Positions 53,735-62,768 of a stretch of 64,000 nucleotides of DNA are shown one piece after another (within the stretch, counting starts at the first letter, position 1; each line of letters starts with the position of its first letter). Source of the DNA: Rhodothalassium salexigens DSM 2132 (GTDB taxonomy: Bacteria > Pseudomonadota > Alphaproteobacteria > Sphingomonadales > Rhodothalassiaceae). Position numbers and translations under genes: made by a program. The notes beneath the pieces were generated by a model. The model was not told where the DNA came from. It worked only from the letters and a program-made list of their open reading frames with translations, and ran no database searches. The DNA is taken from NCBI RefSeq assembly GCF_004341375.1, contig NZ_SLXO01000004.1, forward strand, positions 62,001-126,000, written 5' to 3'.

Positions 53735-55189
53735 ATGCTCGTCCTCGATCATGATCGCGCCGGCGGCTATTGGGGCTCGGTGTACGTCTTCACCGCCATC
53801 AAGGGCTTGCAGGTGGTCATCGACGGCCCGGTGGGCTGCGAGAACCTGCCCGTGACCTCGGTGCTGCACTACACCGACGCGCTGCCGCCCCATGAATTGC
53901 CCATCGTCGTCACCGGCCTGGCCGAAGAGGAGTTGGGCCAGAAGGGCACCGAAGAGGCCATGAAGCAGGCCCATTCGGTGCTCGACCCCGACCTGCCGTC
54001 GGTGGTGGTCACCGGCTCCATCGCCGAGATGATCGGCGGCGGGGTGACGCCCGAGGGCACCGGTCTGGTGCGCTTCCTGCCCCGGACCATCGACGAAGAT
54101 CAGTGGCAGAGCGCCGACCGCGCCATGGCCTGGCTGTGGCACAATTACGGCCTCAAGAACGGCAAGCGGCCGAAGCCCAAGAAGCGCGCCGACGGCGCGG
54201 CGCCCCGGGTCAACATCATCGGCCCCGCTTATGGCATGTTCAACATGCCCTCCGACCTGGCGGAAATCCGCCGGCTGGTCGAAGGCATCGGTGCCGAGGT
54301 GAACATGGTGTTCCCGCTCGGCAGCCACCTGGAAGATACGCCGCGGCTGGTCGATGCGGATGTGAACATCTGCCTGTACCGCGAGTTCGGCCGGTTGCTG
54401 TGCGAAGCCCTGGAGACGCCTTATTTGCAGGCGCCCATCGGCCTGCACTCGACGACCAAGTTCCTGCGCAAGCTGGGCGAGCTTTTGGGTCTCGATCCCG
54501 AGCCGTTCATCGAGAAGGAAAAACACACCACCATCAAGCCCTTGTGGGATCTGTGGCGGTCGGTGACGCAGGACTTCTACGCCACGGCGAGCTTCGCGGT
54601 GGTCGCCAACGAGACCTATGCGCGCGGCATCCGGCACTTCATGGAGGGCGAGCTGGGCTTTCCCTGTACCTTCTCGTTCGCCCGCATCCCCGGTGCCAAG
54701 ACCGACAACGAGGCGGTGCGCAAGGCGGTGCACGAGAAGACGCCCCTGGTGCTGTTCGGCAGCTACAACGAGCGCATGTATCTGTCCGAGATCGGCGGCC
54801 GGGCCATGTACATCCCGGCGTCGTTCCCCGGCGCGATCGTGCGCCGGCACACCGGCACGCCGTTCATGGGCTATGCCGGGGCGACCTATCTCGTTCAGGA
54901 GACCTGCAACGCGCTGTTCGACGCCTTGTTCCACATCCTGCCGCTGGGCAGCGACATGGACGCGGCCGACGCCACGCCCACGCGCCTGCACCGCGAGCTG
55001 CCGTGGGACGACGCGGCCAAGCGCGTCTACGACCGGGTGGTGGAGGGCTACCCGGTTCTGACCCGGATTTCCGCGGCCAAGCGGCTGCGGGACACTGTCG
55101 AAGCGGCCTGCCGGGCCAAGGGTGCCGATCGGGTGACCGAGGCGGATGTCCAGGCGGCCGCACCATCAACGCCGGAGGCCGTCAGCTAG
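53735..55189 (+). CDS. bchZ: Chlorophyllide a reductase subunit Z
   Basis: This 484-residue NifK-like subunit opens with [19 protein letters not shown], then [23 protein letters not shown], given here as its cysteine-bearing early block, and [14 protein letters not shown]. It forms the substrate site with BchY. It lies one base after bchY. The C-terminal tail ends 52 bases before pufQ, so bch and puf genes are transcriptionally continuous, as in other superoperons. Confidence 0.96.
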   Translation: MLVLDHDRAGGYWGSVYVFTAIKGLQVVIDGPVGCENLPVTSVLHYTDALPPHELPIVVTGLAEEELGQKGTEEAMKQAHSVLDPDLPSVVVTGSIAEMIGGGVTPEGTGLVRFLPRTIDEDQWQSADRAMAWLWHNYGLKNGKRPKPKKRADGAAPRVNIIGPAYGMFNMPSDLAEIRRLVEGIGAEVNMVFPLGSHLEDTPRLVDADVNICLYREFGRLLCEALETPYLQAPIGLHSTTKFLRKLGELLGLDPEPFIEKEKHTTIKPLWDLWRSVTQDFYATASFAVVANETYARGIRHFMEGELGFPCTFSFARIPGAKTDNEAVRKAVHEKTPLVLFGSYNERMYLSEIGGRAMYIPASFPGAIVRRHTGTPFMGYAGATYLVQETCNALFDALFHILPLGSDMDAADATPTRLHRELPWDDAAKRVYDRVVEGYPVLTRISAAKRLRDTVEAACRAKGADRVTEADVQAAAPSTPEAVS

Positions 55190-55241
55190 ACGGCAGCCGG
55201 CCTGAAGCGGCCAACGCGCCGCTGCAACGAGGAGAGGACCA

Positions 55242-55487
55242 ATGGTTGATGTCATTCATACCCACGCCGCCGACGCTCCCCACGGACGTGTGCGCCGCAA
55301 GGAGGCGTTGGAGTTCCGCATCACGCTGTTGGTCACCTTCGTGATCCTGTTGATCGGCGTGACCGTGACGCGGCTGATGCCGTCGTTCGGCCGCCGGCAA
55401 GCGGACCAGGGAGAGCGTCTCTCGGTATTCCGGGAGGCGTGGCAGAAGGCCAATGCCGCCATCGGCTTCGCCTTCCTCTCCTGGTAG
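55242..55487 (+). CDS. pufQ: PufQ, bacteriochlorophyll assembly factor
   Basis: This 81-residue protein has a basic N-terminal stretch (HGRVRRKEALEF), one membrane helix (about residues 26-46) and a basic/aromatic C-terminus with FREAWQKANAAIGFAF. Position between bchZ and pufB and the single-helix topology match PufQ, which in Rhodobacter stimulates bacteriochlorophyll synthesis or its delivery to pigment proteins. Sequence conservation in this family is low, so the call leans on context. A GAGGAGAGG ribosome binding site precedes the ATG. Confidence 0.85.
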   Translation: MVDVIHTHAADAPHGRVRRKEALEFRITLLVTFVILLIGVTVTRLMPSFGRRQADQGERLSVFREAWQKANAAIGFAFLSW

Positions 55488-55602
55488 GGGCCGACGATTT
55501 GGGGTGCTGTGCCCGCGGCCCCGGGCAGTAAGCGGCATCCATTCCCCATGGGTGGCTTAGCCATCCTTTAGTCCAGTCGGGCTTAACTGAGGAGAAAAGA
55601 CA

Positions 55603-55806
55603 ATGGCAGACAATACGGGCCTCACCGGCCTCTCCGAAGATGAAGCGAAGGAGTTCCACAAGATCTTCGTTCAAAGCTTCATCGGCTTCACCGTCGTGGC
55701 GATCATCGCCCACCTGCTGGCCTGGTCCTGGCGTCCGTGGATTCCGGGTCCCGAAGGCTATGCTTCGGTGATGGACACGCTCAGCAGCCTGCCGCTGCTC
55801 GGCTAA
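55603..55806 (+). CDS. pufB: Light-harvesting 1 beta subunit
   Basis: This 67-residue antenna polypeptide has an acidic N-terminal amphipathic part with [14 protein letters not shown] single membrane helix carries the bacteriochlorophyll ligand His37 ([14 protein letters not shown]), and a WRPW interface motif follows. It binds pigments with PufA around the reaction centre. A 20-residue C-terminal tail beyond WRPW is longer than in many LH1 betas. A TGAGGAGA ribosome binding site lies upstream. Confidence 0.97.
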   Translation: MADNTGLTGLSEDEAKEFHKIFVQSFIGFTVVAIIAHLLAWSWRPWIPGPEGYASVMDTLSSLPLLG

Positions 55807-55838
55807 TCGGTCTTATCTGTTAAAAAGGAGGAAAAGTT

Positions 55839-56018
55839 ATGTGGCGAATTTGGATGCTTTTCGATCCGCGTCGCACGCTGATCGCGCTGTTCACCTTCCT
55901 GTTCGTGCTGGCGATCTTCATCCACTTCATCCTGTTGAGCACCGAGCGCTTCAACTGGCTGGAAGGCAACGCCATGGAAGCGGCGCGCGCTGTGACCCAA
56001 GTCGTCGGCCTCGGCTGA
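55839..56018 (+). CDS. pufA: Light-harvesting 1 alpha subunit
   Basis: This 59-residue antenna polypeptide starts [13 protein letters not shown], an N-terminus typical of LH1 alpha. One membrane helix holds the bacteriochlorophyll-ligating His29 ([17 protein letters not shown]). It lies 32 bases after pufB with an AAAAAGGAGG ribosome binding site, consistent with the high expression of antenna genes. A stable hairpin follows before pufL. Confidence 0.97.
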   Translation: MWRIWMLFDPRRTLIALFTFLFVLAIFIHFILLSTERFNWLEGNAMEAARAVTQVVGLG

Positions 56019-56042
56019 CATTAGGTCAACGGCCTGACTTTT

Positions 56043-56095
56043 CGGGCGGCGGACGGGATCGGGGACAGCTCTTCGACCCGTTCGTCCGCCGCCCG
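56043..56095 (+). other. Intercistronic mRNA-stabilising hairpin between pufA and pufL
   Basis: A perfect 13-bp GC-rich stem (56043-56055 with 56083-56095) with a 27-base loop sits 25 bases after the pufA stop. There is no T-run, so it is not an intrinsic terminator. In Rhodobacter a hairpin here protects pufBA mRNA from 3' decay and gives more LH1 than reaction centre protein; the same role is inferred. Confidence 0.8.
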
Positions 56096-56150
56096 GTTCA
56101 CTGACGGCTTTGAACGTTGGGGCTAACTGACCTAACCGGAGGATCCAGCC

Positions 56151-56978
56151 ATGGCCTTGCTCAGTTATGAGAGAAAATACCGCGTCCGGGGCGGGACACT
56201 GATAGGCGGCGACCTGTTCGACTTTTGGATCGGGCCGTTCTACGTCGGGTTCTTCGGTGTCACGACGCTCTTCTTCTCCTTCCTCGGAACCGCGTTGATC
56301 ATCTATGGGGCCGCCTTGGGCCCCACCTGGAATGTGTGGCAGATCAATATCGCGCCGCCCGACCTGAAATACGGTCTGGGTCTAGCACCGCTTATGGACG
56401 GCGGTCTGTGGCAGATCATCACGATCTGTGCCATCGGCGCGTTCGTTTCCTGGGCGTTGCGCGAGGTGGAGATTTGCCGGAAACTCGGCATGGGACTGCA
56501 CGTTCCGATCGCGTTCGGGGTGGCGATCTTCGCCTATGTGACCCTCGTCGTGATTCGCCCGCTGTTGCTGGGCGCGTGGGGGCATGGTTTCCCGTACGGG
56601 ATCATGTCGCACCTCGATTGGGTGTCGAACGTCGGCTACCAGTATCTCCACTTCCACTATAACCCCGCGCATATGATCGCGGTCAGCTTCTTCTTCGCGA
56701 CTACGTTCGCGTTGGGCTTGCACGGGTCGGCGATTCTGTCGGTCAGCAACCCGCACAAGAAGGGCGATCCGATCAAGGGGACCGAGCACGAAGACACCTT
56801 CTTCCGCGACTTCATGGGCTATTCCATTGGCCCATTGGGAATCCACAGACTGGGCTTGTTCCTGGCGCTGAGCGCCGGCTTCTGGAGCGCCGTCTGCATC
56901 GTGATCAGCGGCCCCTTCTGGGTCGGCGGCTGGCCCGAGTGGTGGGATTGGTGGCTTGAGCTGCCGATCTGGAGCTGA
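56151..56978 (+). CDS. pufL: Photosynthetic reaction centre L subunit
   Basis: This 275-residue subunit has five membrane helices. The histidines ligating bacteriochlorophylls are His154 and His174 within [23 protein letters not shown]. The iron-ligating His191 is in [11 protein letters not shown], and another is in [11 protein letters not shown]. Each is shifted by one from Rhodobacter sphaeroides numbering. The ATG lies ten bases after a CGGAGG element. pufM follows 47 bases after the stop. Confidence 0.98.
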   Translation: MALLSYERKYRVRGGTLIGGDLFDFWIGPFYVGFFGVTTLFFSFLGTALIIYGAALGPTWNVWQINIAPPDLKYGLGLAPLMDGGLWQIITICAIGAFVSWALREVEICRKLGMGLHVPIAFGVAIFAYVTLVVIRPLLLGAWGHGFPYGIMSHLDWVSNVGYQYLHFHYNPAHMIAVSFFFATTFALGLHGSAILSVSNPHKKGDPIKGTEHEDTFFRDFMGYSIGPLGIHRLGLFLALSAGFWSAVCIVISGPFWVGGWPEWWDWWLELPIWS

Positions 56979-57025
56979 TGCCTGAAGACGCCTTCGTCTT
57001 GGGCATATGAGAGAGGTCCAAACCC

Positions 57026-57997
57026 ATGTCGGAATATCAGAATATCTTCACTCAAGTGCAGGTGCGCGGGCCCACCTATCCCGGTGTGCCCCTGCCCGTG
57101 GGCAACGAGCCGCGAACGGGCAAGCCTGGCTTCAACTATTGGCTTGGGAAGATCGGGAACGCCCAATTGGGCCCCATCTACCTCGGCTGGCTCGGTGTCG
57201 CGTCGCTGCTCTGCGGCTTCGTGGCGATCGAGATCATCGGGCTCAATATGGCGGCCTCGGTGAACTGGAGTCCGATCGAGTTCATCCGCCAACTGCCCTG
57301 GCTGGCGCTCGAGCCGCCGGCCCCTGAATACGGCCTGTCGTTGCCGCCGCTGCAAGAAGGCGGTTGGTGGCTGATGGCCGGGTTCTTCCTGACCGCCTCG
57401 ATCATCCTGTGGTGGGTCCGGTCTTACCGTCGCGCCGTTCAGCTTGGCATGGGCACCCATGTGGCCTGGGCGTTCGCGTCGGCGATCTGGCTCTATCTGG
57501 TGTTGGGCTTCATCCGGCCGCTCTTGATGGGCAGCTGGGCGGAAGCGGTGCCGTTCGGTATCTTCCCGCACCTGGACTGGACCGCGGCGTTCTCGATCCG
57601 CTACGGCAACTTGTTCTACAACCCGTTCCACATGCTCTCGATCGCGTTCCTGTATGGCTCGACCCTGCTGTTCGCGATGCATGGCGCGACCATTCTGGCG
57701 ACCAGCCGGTTCGGTGGCGAGCGGGAGGTCGAGCAGATCGCCGATCGCGGTACCGCAACCGAGCGGGCCGGCCTGTTCTGGCGCTGGACCATGGGCTTCA
57801 ACGCGACCATGGAATCCATCCACCGCTGGGCCTGGTGGTTCGCCGTCCTGACCACGTTGACCGGGGGTATCGGCATCCTGCTGACCGGCACCGTGGTGGA
57901 CAATTGGTACCTGTGGGGCGTCAAGCACGGCGTGGCTCCGGCTTATCCCGAAGTCTACCCGCCGACCCCCGATCCGGCCGCGATGGGAGGTGCATGA
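57026..57997 (+). CDS. pufM: Photosynthetic reaction centre M subunit
   Basis: This 323-residue, five-helix subunit carries [32 protein letters not shown], which contains special-pair and accessory histidines and the conserved tyrosine after FSIR; the stretch is about residues 180-212. [11 protein letters not shown] and [12 protein letters not shown] hold the iron and quinone ligands. The C-terminus is extended with [11 protein letters not shown], as in species whose reaction centre binds the tetraheme cytochrome. The pufC start overlaps its stop. No pufX-like gene follows. Confidence 0.98.
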   Translation: MSEYQNIFTQVQVRGPTYPGVPLPVGNEPRTGKPGFNYWLGKIGNAQLGPIYLGWLGVASLLCGFVAIEIIGLNMAASVNWSPIEFIRQLPWLALEPPAPEYGLSLPPLQEGGWWLMAGFFLTASIILWWVRSYRRAVQLGMGTHVAWAFASAIWLYLVLGFIRPLLMGSWAEAVPFGIFPHLDWTAAFSIRYGNLFYNPFHMLSIAFLYGSTLLFAMHGATILATSRFGGEREVEQIADRGTATERAGLFWRWTMGFNATMESIHRWAWWFAVLTTLTGGIGILLTGTVVDNWYLWGVKHGVAPAYPEVYPPTPDPAAMGGA

Positions 57998-59154
57998 TGA
58001 CGCGCACTGTGTTTAACCGCCGTCTGGCCGCGGCGATCGCCGGGGTTTCGGTCCTGGTTGTCGCCGGCTGCGACGACCCGGCCGACCGGCCGCCGCTCGA
58101 CGCCGATCAAGTCGGCTTCCGTGGCGTTGCTATGGAGCAGGTGAAAAATCCGCGCTTGGAAGACATCAAGCGCGCGATGAACGAAGTACCGGCGCCGCTC
58201 TATCCGCCGATCGAGGGCGATGGGCCGATGGCCTCGGAAGTCTATGAGAACGTCCAGGTTCTGGGCGATCTCACCGCCGACCAGTTCACCCGACTGATGG
58301 CCCACATCACCGAGTGGGTGGTGCCGAAGGAAGGGGTGCCGGAAGATCGGCAGGGGTGTAACTACTGCCACAATCCGGAAAACCTGGCGGAAGACTGGCC
58401 CTACACGAAGATTGTGTCGCGCAAGATGATGCAGATGACGCGCGACATCAATTCGAACTGGCAGGACCACGTGAACCCCAATGGCGAAGGGGCTGGTGTG
58501 ACCTGTTACACCTGCCACCGTGGCAACGCGGTGCCCCAAGCGGTTTGGTTCACGTCGCCCGAAGACCGTCCGACTGCGGTCGGCTGGGACAACGGTCAGA
58601 ACCATCCGACGGCGGCGATCAACTATTCGTCGCTGCCTGAAGATCCGTTCACCGAGTATCTGTTGGAAGACAATGCGGCCCGGGTGATCAGTGCCAAGGC
58701 GCTGCCCAACGGCAATGCGAGCAACATCATGGATACCGAGTATGTGTACGCCATGATGACCCACATGTCGCAGGGCCTGGGCGTCAACTGCACCTACTGC
58801 CACAACACCCGCTCGATGGCCGAATGGAGCCAGAGCCCGCCGGCTCGGGCGATTGCCTGGTACGGCATCCAGATGACCCGCACGGTCAACAACAACTGGA
58901 TGGCGCCGCTGGCCAGCGTGATCCCGACCGACTCCAGCGACTGGATCGGCGGCACCGAGTTCGGTGACCGGTTGGGCCCGACGGGCGATGTGGCCAAGGT
59001 GAACTGCACCACCTGCCACCAGAATGTCTTCAAGCCGCTCTATGGCGCGAAGATGCTCAAGGACCACCCCGAACTGTGGGGCGAAGGCGACTACAGCGCC
59101 GATGCCACCACCGCTTCGGCGGCGGACGCGGCGGCCGGCGCGAGCGCTCAGTAA
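57997..59154 (+). CDS. pufC: Reaction-centre tetraheme cytochrome c subunit
   Basis: This 385-residue periplasmic lipoprotein has a signal peptide ending in a lipobox with Cys25 (LVVAGC). Four c-heme motifs are visible: CNYCH (121-125), CYTCH (170-174), CTYCH (265-269) and CTTCH (337-341). Methionines that serve as axial ligands precede three of them (KMMQM, YAMMTHM, GIQMTR). It re-reduces the photo-oxidised special pair. ATG at 57997 is 6 bases after GGGAGG; an ATG three bases earlier is possible. A clear terminator closes the superoperon. Confidence 0.97.
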   Translation: MTRTVFNRRLAAAIAGVSVLVVAGCDDPADRPPLDADQVGFRGVAMEQVKNPRLEDIKRAMNEVPAPLYPPIEGDGPMASEVYENVQVLGDLTADQFTRLMAHITEWVVPKEGVPEDRQGCNYCHNPENLAEDWPYTKIVSRKMMQMTRDINSNWQDHVNPNGEGAGVTCYTCHRGNAVPQAVWFTSPEDRPTAVGWDNGQNHPTAAINYSSLPEDPFTEYLLEDNAARVISAKALPNGNASNIMDTEYVYAMMTHMSQGLGVNCTYCHNTRSMAEWSQSPPARAIAWYGIQMTRTVNNNWMAPLASVIPTDSSDWIGGTEFGDRLGPTGDVAKVNCTTCHQNVFKPLYGAKMLKDHPELWGEGDYSADATTASAADAAAGASAQ

Positions 59155-59187
59155 GCGCGTCCGCCGACCCCAAGGGTCCACATCACA

Positions 59188-59215
59188 GGCTCCGGCTCCG
59201 GCCGGGGCCTTTTTT
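59188..59215 (+). terminator. Rho-independent terminator of the puf operon
   Basis: An 8-bp GC-rich stem (59188-59195 with 59202-59209, one G-T pair) with a 6-base loop is followed by six T residues, 33 bases after the pufC stop. Confidence 0.85.
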
Positions 59216-59529
59216 GTGTGTCCACGGATCGCCGCCGCGTCAGTCGCCGGCGTGGCGGCAGTGCGGGCAGGGCGCCCTTTACGGGCGAACCGGGGGCTCT
59301 CGTCGACGGGGTGGGGGGCAAGGCGCGCCGGGCGTGGTCAGCGCAGCGGGGACGGGTCCCCACTGCCAATACCCGGTGCCCGACCGTCCGGTTGTCAAGA
59401 CCGGTCGGGGTGGCCGCTGCGGTTCGCGCCGATACGGAGCGGAACGCCAATGGGGCCCCAGGCCGACCGTTCTAAAGACCGAGGCGGCGGACCCGGTCGG
59501 TGTCGTCCGCGCCCGCCGTTGGTGCCGCG
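59216..59529. other. Intergenic region between pufC terminator and tspO
   Basis: About 314 GC-rich bases separate the convergent pufC and tspO genes. Short open frames on both strands lack protein-like composition and ribosome binding sites. No repeat or RNA gene was recognised. Confidence 0.5.
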
Positions 59530-60024
59530 TCAGGACGCCGAGGAGGCGAGGCCCGCCCGGCCTTTCCGGTTGCGCCGCCAGATATCGAAGTTGAGCGCCC
59601 CGGCGAAGGTGGCCCAGGCCAGATAGGGCACCAAGAGCCAGGCGGCGGTGGCGTTAAGCGGGTAGAACATGGCAATGGTGGCGACGATGCTCAGCCACAG
59701 CACCACGACCCCCGCCAGGCCCCAGTCGATTCGCTTGAGGCCGAAGAACAGCGGCGACCACGCCGCGTTGGCCACCAACTGAGCGCCATAAACCGCCAAG
59801 GCCGGTGCGGCCGCGGGCCAGCCGGCGCTGCGCAGGATCAGCCAGCCGGCGGCGGCAATGGTCAGATACAGCACGCCCCAGGCGATCGGGAACAGCCAGT
59901 CCGGCGGCGTCCAGACCGGCTTGTCGAGGGTGCGATACCAATCGCCGGGCTTGAACACCGCGCCGGTGGTGGCGGCGGCGAAGCAGGCAGCGAGAAAACC
60001 AGCAAAGGTCAGGATCTCGGTCAC
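59530..60024 (-). CDS. tspO: TspO/MBR family tryptophan-rich sensory protein
   Basis: This 164-residue protein has five predicted membrane helices. The family features include FKPGDWYRTLDKPVWTPPDWLFPIAWGVLY (Trp/Pro-rich block, residues about 25-55), ANAAWSPLFFGLKRIDWGL and YLAWATFAGALNFDIWRRN. TspO (CrtK) binds tetrapyrroles and in Rhodobacter modulates pigment gene expression with oxygen, which fits its place beside the photosynthesis cluster. GTG at 60024 was chosen because CAGGAGG lies seven bases upstream. Confidence 0.94.
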   Translation of the reverse strand: MTEILTFAGFLAACFAAATTGAVFKPGDWYRTLDKPVWTPPDWLFPIAWGVLYLTIAAAGWLILRSAGWPAAAPALAVYGAQLVANAAWSPLFFGLKRIDWGLAGVVVLWLSIVATIAMFYPLNATAAWLLVPYLAWATFAGALNFDIWRRNRKGRAGLASSAS

Positions 60025-60415
60025 GGGCGACCTCCTGTTTATACTTGAAAACGAGACTTTAATTGTCTGATATACGCCCCCGACCAGATCGCGGATCGTG
60101 GGAGCCGGCCATCGCAGTCCCGGTGCCCGATCGGGCGGACCAAGTGCGGGCCAAAAGGTCCAGGTCGACATTTTAAGGTCAGACGATTTAGATCGTCCTG
60201 GCCAGTCAGTTGTCGGCCGGTGCGGCGCCTGTTCGCACAAGGCGTTCTAGCCCGGCCAACAGAAATTCTACGGCTTCCGTTGTCGTCTCAAGACCTCTAT
60301 ATCCACCGGTGATATGAGCGGCCTTTGCGTGGGATGCAAGAGGCCGGCACCGCAGGCGACCGGTTTTGGCGTCCAACGAGGCGTTGCGTCCCCCTTCAGT
60401 CAATGGAGAAACACG
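60025..60415. other. Divergent regulatory region between tspO and fpr
   Basis: This 391-base region has an unusually AT-rich part (60030-60080) next to tspO. It contains one near-CrtJ/PpsR site (TGT-N12-ACG, 60036-60053; one mismatch) and an inverted repeat GACGAT-4-ATCGTC at 60182-60197 suited to a dimeric regulator. On the minus strand about 60206-60330 reads as a plausible protein C-terminus (ETTTEAVEFLLAGLERLVRTG, helical) with no intact gene attached. Confidence 0.5.
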
Positions 60416-61216
60416 ATGTCCGATCGTCGAGGAATGTCCCCCAACGCCCCGACGCAAGAAACGGTCCAGACCATTCATCATTGGAGCGACCGTCTGTTTT
60501 CGTTCCGGCTGTCGCGGCCGGGCAGCTTCCGGTTCAAATCGGGCGAGTTCGTCATGATCGGCCTGGAAGTGGACGGCAAGCCCCTGATGCGCGCCTATTC
60601 CCTGGCCAGCCCGGCGTGGGACGAAGAGCTTGAATTCTATTCCATCAAGGTGCCCGACGGTCCGCTGACCTCGCGTCTGCAACACATCCAGCCGGGCGAC
60701 ACCGTGCTGCTGGGCAAGAAGCCCACCGGCACGCTGGTCAACGACGCATTGGTTCCGGGCAAGCGGCTGTATCTGTTCTCGACCGGCACCGGTATCGCGC
60801 CGTTCGCCAGCGTGATTCGCGACCCCGAGACCTATCAGAAGTTCGACCAGGTGATCCTGACCCACACCACCTGGACCCGCAACGGTCTGGGCTACGGCAT
60901 CGACCTGGTGGCCAAGATGCCCGAAGACCCGCTGGTCGGCGAGGAAGCGGCCAAGCAGCTGATCCACTATCCGACCACCACCCGCGACCCCGAGTATGAT
61001 CGCAATTTCGGCCGCATCACCCACCTGATCGACAATGGCAAGCTGTTCGACGATCTGGGCGTGCCGCCGCTCGACCCCGAACACGACCGGGTGATGATCT
61101 GCGGGTCGATGGAAATGCTCAACGACACCAAGGAACGCTGCGAAAAGGCGGGCCTGACCGAGGGCACCCAGAACAAGCCGGGCGAATACGTGGTCGAACG
61201 CGCCTTCGTCGGCTGA
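60416..61216 (+). CDS. fpr: Ferredoxin/flavodoxin-NADP+ reductase
   Basis: This 266-residue flavoenzyme has an FAD-binding domain with MRAYSLASPAWDEELEFYSI and an NADPH domain with LFSTGTGIAPFASVIRDPE, VILTHTTW and MICGSMEMLNDTK. The C-terminal VVERAFVG is typical of the bacterial subclass. It exchanges electrons between NADPH and ferredoxin or flavodoxin. The ATG at 60416 has a GGAGAA element; an upstream in-frame ATG at 60314 would add an unconserved head. An intrinsic terminator follows. Confidence 0.93.
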   Translation: MSDRRGMSPNAPTQETVQTIHHWSDRLFSFRLSRPGSFRFKSGEFVMIGLEVDGKPLMRAYSLASPAWDEELEFYSIKVPDGPLTSRLQHIQPGDTVLLGKKPTGTLVNDALVPGKRLYLFSTGTGIAPFASVIRDPETYQKFDQVILTHTTWTRNGLGYGIDLVAKMPEDPLVGEEAAKQLIHYPTTTRDPEYDRNFGRITHLIDNGKLFDDLGVPPLDPEHDRVMICGSMEMLNDTKERCEKAGLTEGTQNKPGEYVVERAFVG

Positions 61217-61317
61217 TCCGGCGCCCGGGTCCGCCGGTCCGCCGAACCATCGGTTCGGCGCCGGCCCCGGCCCTGGGTGCGGCTTCGTTTAAGCCCAAGC
61301 CGAAGCCCAAGTCCAAG

Positions 61318-61348
61318 CCCCTCTCCCGCCGGAGAGGGGTTTTCTTTT
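61318..61348 (+). terminator. Rho-independent terminator after fpr
   Basis: A perfect 9-bp stem (61318-61326 with 61331-61339) and 4-base loop is followed by a T-rich tail (eight of nine bases T). It lies between fpr and the converging astB gene and is preceded by a short Lys/Pro-codon-like AAGCCC repeat at 61290-61320. Confidence 0.9.
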
Positions 61349-61364
61349 GGCCGCCGCCGGGTGC

Positions 61365-62768
61365 TCAGCGCTGGAAGTCGTAGACCGAGCCGAGCCCGGC
61401 CAGCGCGGTCAATTCGTCGAGGGCGGCGAAGCTTTCGCGCATCAGCGCCGGGTCGCGCAGGTCGTCGGGCGCCAGCCGGTCGCGATAGTGGCGCCGCACC
61501 CAGGCTTCAAGCGCGTCGAGCAACGCGTCGTCGAGCACCAGCCGGGCGCCGAGGGCGGCGATGTCGCCGGCGTCGAGCGCCACGCGCAGGCGCAGGCAGG
61601 CCGGCCCGCCGCCATTGCGCATGGACTGGCGCACGTCCTGCACCTCATACGCGCCGATGGCGCCGCCCGTGTCCACCAGCCGTTCCACATAGGCGCGCGT
61701 CGACGGCGTCTCCACCACCTCGCCCGGCACCGCCAGCAGCATCCGCCGAGAGCCCGGCACGCTCAGCAATTGCGAATTGAATAGATAGGACCGGATCGCG
61801 TCGGCCAACGGCACCTCGGCCTCGGCCACCGAGACGATGCGCGGGCGAAAGCCCAGCGGCTCGGCCGCCCGGGCGAGCGCGTCGTGGAGTGCGGCGGTGT
61901 CGCAGAACGCCGCCTCGTGGTGGAACAGCACGTCCTCGTTGGCGACCGCGACCACGTCGTTGTGGAAGGCGCCGGCGTCGATGGCGGCGGGGTTCTGGCG
62001 CCACAACAGCGTGGCTTGGGGCGCCAGCCGGTGGGCGCGGGCGACCGCGGCACTGGCCGAGCGCACCTGGCGGGCGGGAAAGCGCGTCGGGCCGGCGCCG
62101 GTCTCGAAGCCCCGGCGGCCATAGACGAACAATTCGACCCCGGGCTCGCCGTGACCGCGGCTTAAGCGGTTGTGGTTGGCGGCCCCCTCGTCGCCCCGGT
62201 GCACGCCGCCCGGCACCGGCGGGTGGACGGCGAAGCGCGCCGGGTCGGCGAACAGGGCGCGCAGCACCCGGTGGCTGGTCTCGGCCTCGATCGAGCGGTG
62301 GTACATGGCCGCCAGATTGGCCGGGGTGACGTGGGTGCGGCCGTCGGCGGTGTCCCATTTGGGCGACACCGTGGCGGCGTTGGCGGTCCACATGGCCGAG
62401 GCCGAGGTCAGGTTGCGCATCAAGGCGGGCTCGTCGGCCCAGCCCGCCGCCAGCACCGCCGCGTCGTCGCCCTGATAGCCGAGCGCGCGCAGGCTGGCCA
62501 GGTGCGGCCGGTCGTGCGGCGGCAGGAACCCCTGGACCAGCCCCAGCGCACGCATGCGGCGCATCTTGGCCAAGCCCTGCAAGGCGGCGTCGCGCGGGTT
62601 CGATACGGCCCCGGCATTGCTCTCGGCGGCCAGGTTGCCGAAGCTGAGCCCGGCATAATTGTGCGTCGGCCCCACCAGGCCGTCGAAATTCACCTCGACG
62701 GCGGCGCCGGGCGCGGCCGGGCCGGCCCCGGCTCCTGCCCCGGCCCCGACGGGCTCGGCGGCGCTCAT
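61365..62768 (-). CDS. astB: N-succinylarginine dihydrolase
   Basis: This 467-residue amidinotransferase-fold enzyme converts N2-succinylarginine to succinylornithine, CO2 and ammonia in the arginine succinyltransferase pathway. It shows the family start VNFDGLVGPTHNYAGLSFGN, HNDVVAVANEDVLFHHEAAF and a C-terminal MRNGGGPACLRLRVAL carrying the catalytic cysteine. A Gly/Ala repeat (about residues 9-22) precedes the conserved start. The ATG overlaps the astD stop (ATGA), showing one operon. Confidence 0.94.
   Translation of the reverse strand: MSAAEPVGAGAGAGAGPAAPGAAVEVNFDGLVGPTHNYAGLSFGNLAAESNAGAVSNPRDAALQGLAKMRRMRALGLVQGFLPPHDRPHLASLRALGYQGDDAAVLAAGWADEPALMRNLTSASAMWTANAATVSPKWDTADGRTHVTPANLAAMYHRSIEAETSHRVLRALFADPARFAVHPPVPGGVHRGDEGAANHNRLSRGHGEPGVELFVYGRRGFETGAGPTRFPARQVRSASAAVARAHRLAPQATLLWRQNPAAIDAGAFHNDVVAVANEDVLFHHEAAFCDTAALHDALARAAEPLGFRPRIVSVAEAEVPLADAIRSYLFNSQLLSVPGSRRMLLAVPGEVVETPSTRAYVERLVDTGGAIGAYEVQDVRQSMRNGGGPACLRLRVALDAGDIAALGARLVLDDALLDALEAWVRRHYRDRLAPDDLRDPALMRESFAALDELTALAGLGSVYDFQR

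Noticed and set aside
57998-58100. A pufX gene after pufM
   Set aside because: The gene overlapping the pufM stop encodes a lipoprotein with four CXXCH motifs, which is pufC. No PufX-like single-helix protein is present.
59216-59529. Small open frames on both strands downstream of pufC
   Set aside because: They lack ribosome sites and domain-like sequence, and the region lies between two convergent genes after a terminator.
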